Source: Chitinophagaceae bacterium
GTDB lineage: Bacteria > Bacteroidota > Bacteroidia > Chitinophagales > Chitinophagaceae
NCBI GenBank assembly: GCA_003151295.1
Contig: PLXD01000467.1
Span: 3,792 to 13,733, forward strand
DNA length: 9,942 nt
Direction of reading: 5' to 3'
Below, one piece after another: positions 5,457 through 9,942 of this stretch. The notes beneath the pieces were generated by a model. The model was not told the DNA's origin. It saw nothing but the letters and a program-made list of their open reading frames with translations, and did no database searches. Made by a program: the position numbers and the translations under genes. Positions within the stretch are counted from its first letter, which is position 1; each line of letters opens with the position of its first letter.

Positions 5457-6740
5457 CTAATCCGGCCTCACATTCACCGAACTATGCATCTCTTCGGCAT
5501 CCTTTCCCGTAATCGGAGCCTTCGCCTTGTAAACAGGGAGAAGCCCTTTTTCCAGCAACGAATCGCTCAGGGACCCTATGCACTGGCGCAGGGAGGAGCC
5601 GGCCGGGCAGGAGAACTGATCCCGGAGACCATAGGCATTATCGCCCCAATCCTGCACGGTTTTGGCAGGATAAAAAGGATCGTAGAAAGTGATGGCATTC
5701 TCCCATTCGAAACTATTCTTGTCGTAGGTGACGAGTTTGAAGGCCGGATTATTACCATGACCCGGATCGATACCGGGTACGGAGAGCATAAAGCTGGTGA
5801 ATTGGTGGTCCGCATCGTATAATTTCCGGATCCCATCCATATGCGTATGGCTTCCTACCATCCCGACTATGATCTGGTGGTATTGCTTGACGAGGTCCAG
5901 GAATTCATTGAGCATCGTTTTATTGCCATTATGATACCGGAGATTCGTGTCCCACATGTCCGATTTCTTGAAGCCGTCAAAGCCCGGGGGCACATGCATG
6001 GCTACCAGGACTTTCTGACCCAGAGAATCCGCCTGCCTGAGTTGCTTCTGCAGGCAATCCAGTTCCGCGTCCGCCACGGACTGCACCTGCTCATGGGAAT
6101 CTTTCATGTAATAAGCAGGCGTAAACACGACGGAGTTGATCCCAATGATGCGTAAATTCCTGCCCGGCCCGATTCCCAGGGGGAATGCGGAATAACAACC
6201 GGCGCCCATGCCCCGTATGATCCGGGGCCCATCAGGCCTGCCCTTGGTTGTATCTATGCCGACCATAGGCCATTCGTTTTCGAAGGGGTGGTCCATCCCG
6301 AATATCCCGGGATCGAAAGGAAAATAATCTCCTTTCCGCGAATCATTATTCCCCGGCACATAAAGCAGGGGGCAATGAACTTTTTCCGCTATCTCCCGCA
6401 AGTCATGCATGACGATGGAATCGTTTTTCCGGGTGGTTGCCGCATCACCTTTATGCAAGGGCATGTCTCCTAAAAACAAAATAAAGGAAGGCTTTTTCCA
6501 TTTTGTTTTACCAAGGGAGCCGCGGCCCGATAAGACTTCATTTATTTTTTCCCTGGTAAAATCCCAGAGCTCTTTGTTGGTGTCATTTGGATCCTTGTCA
6601 TAAGAGGCGGTCTTGTCCACGCTCAAATGAATATCGGAAATGAGGAGGAAGCTCCCCGGCGGGGAAGTTACAGGTGTGCCTGAGAGACCAAAGATCAGCA
6701 GGGGAATACAAGCTATTTTGACAGTCAATAAGTTATTCAT
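5457..6740 (-). CDS. exported calcineurin-like metallophosphoesterase (ASMase-like)
   Basis: A 427-aa protein with a signal peptide (MNNLLTVKIACIPLLIFGLSG, cleavage likely near residue 26), so it acts in the periplasm or outside. All five dimetal phosphoesterase motifs are present: DIH (36-38), GD (91-92), GNND (130-133), AMHVPPG (248-253, with H249) and GSHTH (296-300). The arrangement, with large spacers and the C-terminal half DPFYPAKTVQDWG, resembles acid sphingomyelinase-like phosphodiesterases. Substrate is not predictable; such enzymes hydrolyse phosphodiesters or nucleotides. No anchoring Cys in lipobox position and no C-terminal sorting domain is seen. The start ATG at 6738-6740 directly precedes the signal peptide. 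It is divergent from nth and convergent with the broken acyltransferase, so it is probably transcribed alone. Confidence 0.9.
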   Translation of the reverse strand: MNNLLTVKIACIPLLIFGLSGTPVTSPPGSFLLISDIHLSVDKTASYDKDPNDTNKELWDFTREKINEVLSGRGSLGKTKWKKPSFILFLGDMPLHKGDAATTRKNDSIVMHDLREIAEKVHCPLLYVPGNNDSRKGDYFPFDPGIFGMDHPFENEWPMVGIDTTKGRPDGPRIIRGMGAGCYSAFPLGIGPGRNLRIIGINSVVFTPAYYMKDSHEQVQSVADAELDCLQKQLRQADSLGQKVLVAMHVPPGFDGFKKSDMWDTNLRYHNGNKTMLNEFLDLVKQYHQIIVGMVGSHTHMDGIRKLYDADHQFTSFMLSVPGIDPGHGNNPAFKLVTYDKNSFEWENAITFYDPFYPAKTVQDWGDNAYGLRDQFSCPAGSSLRQCIGSLSDSLLEKGLLPVYKAKAPITGKDAEEMHSSVNVRPD

Positions 6741-6746
6741 CGAAGG

Positions 6747-6776
6747 AAAATATATTCTTCGAAGTTAATAAATCAA
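6747..6776 (-). promoter_or_regulatory. candidate promoter of the phosphoesterase gene
   Basis: On the minus strand TTG at 6776-6774, a 19-base spacer, and TATATTTT at 6754-6747 fit the Bacteroidota pattern TTG-N19-TAnnTTTG with one mismatch. The -7 element ends only 6 bases before the ATG, so the mRNA would be nearly leaderless. Confidence 0.4.
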
Positions 6777-6816
6777 GTGTTACGCGGGGAATGCTTAAAT
6801 GATCTCCATTTTATCG

Positions 6817-6824
6817 TAGATTTA
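6817..6824 (+). promoter_or_regulatory. candidate -7 element for nth
   Basis: TAGATTTA matches TAnnTTTG except for the last base and lies 19 bases before the nth ATG. There is no good TTG upstream. The 103-base divergent gap 6741-6843 holds nothing else that I can support. Confidence 0.3.
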
Positions 6825-6843
6825 TCAGCTAAAACACCCAAAC

Positions 6844-7473
6844 ATGCCTTCCAAAACCAACTGGGCGGAAGCCATTCAACCTTTGCTCAAAAAGTACAAA
6901 GGCAAAAAACACCCGCTGGACTATCGGAATGTTTATCAGTCGGTCATCATGGTAGTCCTGTCTGCACAGGACTCCGACAAGCATATTAACCAGATCGCAC
7001 CCAAATTATTCGAAGCCTTCCCGGATATGCAGACACTTTCAAAAGCCACCCCGGAAATTTTATTCCCCTACATAGGTGGGGTGCGGAATTTTGGCAACAA
7101 AGGAAAATGGCTGGTGGAGATAGCTCAAAAAATAAAAAAAGACAGCAAAATACCCATGACGCTGGAGGAACTTACCGAATTGCCAGGCATCGGCAGGAAA
7201 TCCGCCAACGTGATCATGCGTGAAGCCGGCGTCCCGGCCGAGGGCGTGATCGTAGACCTGCATGTAGTGCGGGTGGCTCCGAGGCTTGGCATAGCTACGG
7301 GTACCGATCCGAAAAAGATCGAAAAACAGATCATGGATGTCCTTCCGCAAAAATATTGGGATGCAGGAATGGCGATGTCATTTCTTGGCAGGGAAATCTG
7401 CAGACCCCAGCCCAAATGTGAGAGTTGCCCCATGAACACGGTTTGCGATTATTATAAGCAAATAAATAAATAG
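6844..7473 (+). CDS. nth: endonuclease III (DNA glycosylase/AP lyase)
   Basis: A 209-aa base-excision-repair enzyme (E. coli Nth is 211 aa) that removes oxidised pyrimidines and cuts at abasic sites. LSAQDSDKHIN (39-49) matches the LSAQATD region. The helix-hairpin-helix is LPGIGRKSANVI (113-124) with catalytic lysine K119; the catalytic aspartate is D138 in VDLHVVRV. The C-terminal iron-sulphur cysteines are C186, C192, C195 and C201. The spacing is therefore C-x5-C-x2-C-x5-C, one residue shorter than the usual C-x6-C-x2-C-x5-C at the first step. The start ATG at 6844 follows AAACACCCAAAC, without a Shine-Dalgarno. The gene is monocistronic here: divergent from the phosphoesterase and convergent with the aldehyde dehydrogenase 29 bases away. 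Confidence 0.94.
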   Translation: MPSKTNWAEAIQPLLKKYKGKKHPLDYRNVYQSVIMVVLSAQDSDKHINQIAPKLFEAFPDMQTLSKATPEILFPYIGGVRNFGNKGKWLVEIAQKIKKDSKIPMTLEELTELPGIGRKSANVIMREAGVPAEGVIVDLHVVRVAPRLGIATGTDPKKIEKQIMDVLPQKYWDAGMAMSFLGREICRPQPKCESCPMNTVCDYYKQINK

Positions 7474-7502
7474 GAAAAATTTCTGACGATATTTCAGGCG
7501 GA

Positions 7503-8876
7503 TCATTTTATCAAACGCTTAATCCATTTCAGTTTCCCCTGCAAAGGCGGGTATTTAATTCCCGGATCGAACCAGGCCGGCGTCTTCAAAACAGGTTTTG
7601 CATGCGTGAAGGTCGTGAAGCTATACCTGCCGTGGTAAGCGCCGATACCGCTGCTGCCGATACCCCCGAAAGGAAAGTGGTGATTCGCAAATTGCCAGAC
7701 CGTATTGTTCACGCAACCGCCGCCGAAAGGCAACGCCTCTATCCATGCCCTTTCCGTTTCCACACTGGAAGTAAATATGTAAAAAGCCAGGGGATCGGGA
7801 TTCCTTTTTATCAGCGCCAGCGCCTCTTCCATCGTATTAAAAGAATATACCGGTAATATAGGACCGAATATCTCTTCGGTCATCAACGGGGAATCAAAAG
7901 AAACCCCTTCCAGAACCGTAGGGGCCATGAAAAGATCCGTGCGATCCGTCTCCCCGCCCATGATGGTTCTTCCCTGCGTTAAATAACCGGCCAACTTGTC
8001 GAAACGGTTACTATTGACGATGCGGCCATAACTCCCGCTGTCCTGCGGATGATCGCCATAAAAAAGCCCGAGGACCGACCGCAATTCCGTAAGAAAGGCG
8101 GGGTACACCGACTCATGCACCAGCAAATAGTCGGGCGCCACACAGGTCTGTCCCGCATTGGCGAATTTCCCAACCGCGATACGCCGGGCGCTGATTTTCA
8201 GGTCCGCGTCGCTTTCCACGACCGCGGGACTCTTGCCTCCCAGTTCCAGGGTTACGGGAACCAGGTCTTTGGCAGCCAATTGATAAATAACCCGGCCCAC
8301 CTGTACGCTGCCGGTATAAAAAATATGATCGAAACGAAAAGAATTCATCATCGCCGGCACGACCTCCGCGCCATTCCCCTGCAAGACCTGGATATAATTA
8401 CCGGGATAGATCTCTCCGAGGATCTTTTCGAGGATCGCCGCCGTCGCAGGTGCAAACTCCGAAGGCTTTACAACCGCACAATTTCCGCCGGCAATAGCGC
8501 CGGCAAGCGGTATCAACAATAGCTGCAACGGGTAATTCCATGGGGAAATGATCAGTATGACTCCCAACGGATCGCGGTAAATCCTGCCCGATGAAGGAAA
8601 ATTTACCAGGTTGGTCCGGGTCCTCTGCGGCCTCATCCACTTTTTCAGGTTCTTCAGCGCCACATTTATTTCGGACAACACCATGCCGGTCTCCGTAGCA
8701 TATGCTTCTTCCGGACTCTTTCGCAGGTCTTTAAACAAGGCATCGCCGATCTCTCGCTCATATTTCAAAACGGCCTGCTTTAGCAATTGCAGTTGTTGTC
8801 TCCGGAAAAGATACGACCGGGTATGACCGCTTTCAAAATAATCGCGTATCGCTGGCAAATCAATCATTGACATCAT
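7503..8876 (-). CDS. aldehyde dehydrogenase, class-3 / coniferyl-aldehyde type
   Basis: A 457-aa NAD(P)-dependent aldehyde dehydrogenase that oxidises aldehydes to acids, probably lipid-derived or aromatic ones. Motifs: SPWNYPLQL (about 111-119), VVKPSEF, YTGSVQVGR for cofactor binding, LELGGKSPAVV with general base E211, FANAGQTCVAPDYLLV with nucleophile C245, EEIFGPILPVYSF and PFGGIGSSGIGAYHG. The short length (about 450, not 490-500), the APDYLLV after the cysteine and the GxYHGxxSFxTFxH ending are typical of the class 3 ALDH group. Unlike eukaryotic fatty-aldehyde members it has no C-terminal membrane helix; it ends GKLKWIKRLIK. Start: ATGs at 8876, 8873 and 8867 are all possible, and an in-frame TTG lies at 8882; I chose the first ATG. 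It sits 42 bases after the SGNH-like gene on the same strand. Confidence 0.93.
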   Translation of the reverse strand: MMSMIDLPAIRDYFESGHTRSYLFRRQQLQLLKQAVLKYEREIGDALFKDLRKSPEEAYATETGMVLSEINVALKNLKKWMRPQRTRTNLVNFPSSGRIYRDPLGVILIISPWNYPLQLLLIPLAGAIAGGNCAVVKPSEFAPATAAILEKILGEIYPGNYIQVLQGNGAEVVPAMMNSFRFDHIFYTGSVQVGRVIYQLAAKDLVPVTLELGGKSPAVVESDADLKISARRIAVGKFANAGQTCVAPDYLLVHESVYPAFLTELRSVLGLFYGDHPQDSGSYGRIVNSNRFDKLAGYLTQGRTIMGGETDRTDLFMAPTVLEGVSFDSPLMTEEIFGPILPVYSFNTMEEALALIKRNPDPLAFYIFTSSVETERAWIEALPFGGGCVNNTVWQFANHHFPFGGIGSSGIGAYHGRYSFTTFTHAKPVLKTPAWFDPGIKYPPLQGKLKWIKRLIK

Positions 8877-8918
8877 TATCAATTATATTATGAACATCAT
8901 TGCAGCCTGTAGGTCTGC

Positions 8919-9854
8919 TTATTGTCTGCGCGTTATTTCTGGTTTGGCTCTAATATCCTCAATCAACAATCGGGTCCGGAGGTCAACACCTACCTTTAAC
9001 AGATGGTATGGAGTATTAAACATTAATGAATCCGGCATTTTATATTTTTCAGGGTTACCAAGCAATAAAAACCCATTTTTCTTTAATTCACTTTGAACCT
9101 TTGCTATTTGTGCTTTATTCTTATTGAATGAGGTTGATTGAAAATCCGGAAATGTAATAAACAAAATTGCTCCCTTCTCTTGAAGTATAATCTTGTATTT
9201 ATGTAATTCTTCTATAATATTATTGTTAAAATGATCTGTTATAGGCCCATCTGAAGCAAAATTTTCCTGTTTTAAATCCCACTGAGTGTATACATCTCCA
9301 TATTGGTTAAATGAGTTTCTTGAATAGATATTATTACGCTTAATGTTTAAATATTCAGACGGTTTAAATTTTGAAAACGAAAGAACAGGCAAAAACTCTG
9401 CAATATTAAGCCATTGCTGTTTCCTTAATTGTTTTGCATCATGCAGAGAATTAACTTCACATACAGTTCGCAATAATTCTTCTTTACCATAGGCAAAATT
9501 ACCGTAAAATTGCTCATATTCAGGAGAAATGATAACAACATCACCTGATCTGATATAGTTTATGGAATTATCCATCATATATATCAGTCCAATTGAAGCG
9601 TGGATTCCTGTATTAATAGGATTAACCCCTAAGGAATCCTTTATCATCTGACTATTAAGCCCAAAACTAAGGTTGGACCCGCCAATAAAGATTATGCGCG
9701 GTGAGGGTGTGTTTTTCAAAAGAGAATCCTTATCAATTTTAGCAAATAATAAAGATTGCGATGCTCTGGGAGTCGTAGGTAATAACAACCCTATGGAAAT
9801 CACTAATATAAAAACAAATGCAAAAAAAGACAACTTCTTTAAAAAATAAATCAT
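8919..9854 (-). CDS. SGNH-hydrolase-like membrane-anchored protein, MBOAT partner
   Basis: A 311-aa protein with one N-terminal membrane helix (about residues 7-27) and an extracytoplasmic domain. The first block reads IIFIGGSNLSFGLNS (54-68), placing S60 as the likely nucleophile (G-x-S-N in place of GDS). A C-terminal DSLMFNTPYHLLKVG has D275 and H284 where the catalytic Asp-x-x-His region of such proteins lies. It resembles the DltD/AlgJ-like or DUF1574-type proteins that partner MBOAT acyltransferases in O-acylating surface polymers. This fits the upstream gene, which overlaps it by ATGA. The gene is clearly AT-rich (about one third G+C by eye, against about half in the neighbours), which suggests horizontal acquisition. 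Substrate is unknown; the SGNH assignment rests on these short motifs and on context. Confidence 0.7.
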   Translation of the reverse strand: MIYFLKKLSFFAFVFILVISIGLLLPTTPRASQSLLFAKIDKDSLLKNTPSPRIIFIGGSNLSFGLNSQMIKDSLGVNPINTGIHASIGLIYMMDNSINYIRSGDVVIISPEYEQFYGNFAYGKEELLRTVCEVNSLHDAKQLRKQQWLNIAEFLPVLSFSKFKPSEYLNIKRNNIYSRNSFNQYGDVYTQWDLKQENFASDGPITDHFNNNIIEELHKYKIILQEKGAILFITFPDFQSTSFNKNKAQIAKVQSELKKNGFLLLGNPEKYKMPDSLMFNTPYHLLKVGVDLRTRLLIEDIRAKPEITRRQ

Positions 9855-9942
9855 AAAATCATACTAAAATTGAAAATAAATAAACGGCTGCTCTTTCCCT
9901 CCCCACATAATAATAAATACACTAGCGTTTTGATATTACTTA
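9851..9942 (-). CDS. C-terminus of a probable MBOAT O-acyltransferase (partial)
   Basis: From the right edge the minus strand is open for 29 complete codons and ends TGA at 9851-9853. The residues SNIKTLVYLLLCGEGKS and then SRLFIFNFSMIL resemble the end of DltB/AlgI-type membrane-bound O-acyltransferases, which often finish with a hydrophobic helix and SRFIYFQF. The stop overlaps the ATG of the SGNH-like gene (ATGA), suggesting translational coupling, and MBOAT/SGNH pairs are a known arrangement. Only the tail is visible, so the family call depends on a short pattern plus context. Confidence 0.5.
   Translation of the reverse strand, partial: SNIKTLVYLLLCGEGKSSRLFIFNFSMIL

Noticed and set aside
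7474..7502. A shared terminator between nth and the aldehyde dehydrogenase gene.
   Set aside because: Only a 4-base inverted repeat (CTGA/TCAG) with no T run can be found in the 29-base gap.
7602..8522. Open frames on the plus strand (84 and 157 codons) opposite the aldehyde dehydrogenase.
   Set aside because: They are antisense to intact catalytic motifs and show composition expected of shadow frames.

Overview
The window looks like chromosomal DNA of a member of the Bacteroidota, probably close to the Chitinophagaceae/Sphingobacteriales. The reasons are candidate promoters of the Bacteroidota type (TAnnTTTG at -7), little sign of Shine-Dalgarno sites, a small membrane protein that I place in the Bacteroidota-restricted DUF6728 family, a GIY-YIG gene whose 3' end runs into a tRNA-like sequence, and lpxB, which marks a lipid A-making Gram-negative. 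The genus assignment is inference; no rRNA or other phylogenetic marker is present.

Layout. 1-1167 (minus): the first 389 codons of an APC-family amino-acid permease that runs off the left edge. 1271-2464 (plus): lpxB, lipid A disaccharide synthase, meeting tail to tail (4-base overlap) the small membrane protein at 2461-2634 (minus). 2738-2953: a tRNA locus with a consensus promoter motif, a dead tRNA-like remnant, an intact tRNA-Ala(GGC) and a strong terminator. 2954-3934 is a gene graveyard: a frameshifted N-terminal piece of an AbiEi-like winged-helix protein, short repeats at its 5' end, the C-terminal scrap of a DUF4143-type AAA ATPase, then an apparently intact 80-aa GIY-YIG nuclease gene whose stop codon lies in a second tRNA-like remnant with a perfect 16-base palindrome. 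3935-5349 (plus): an FkbM-type methyltransferase and a broken hexapeptide-repeat acyltransferase (in-frame TGA plus lost C-terminus), probably surface-glycan genes. 5383-5424: a degenerate heptamer repeat. 5457-6740 (minus): an exported calcineurin-like phosphoesterase. 6844-7473 (plus): endonuclease III. 7503-8876 (minus): a class-3-like aldehyde dehydrogenase. 8919-9942 (minus): an AT-rich pair, the C-terminus of a probable MBOAT acyltransferase overlapping an SGNH-like membrane-anchored partner.

The backbone (lpxB, nth, ALDH, permease, phosphoesterase) is ordinary. The most unusual part is 2738-3840: tRNA-derived remnants whose anticodon arm reads TCCCGAT...ATCGGGA occur twice, about 1 kb apart, and one is fused to the 3' end of a GIY-YIG nuclease gene. 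This suggests a small nuclease-linked mobile or repeat element that uses tRNA-like ends, sitting among decayed genes beside a real tRNA. The mobility is a hypothesis. The sequence shows the structural association, not movement.
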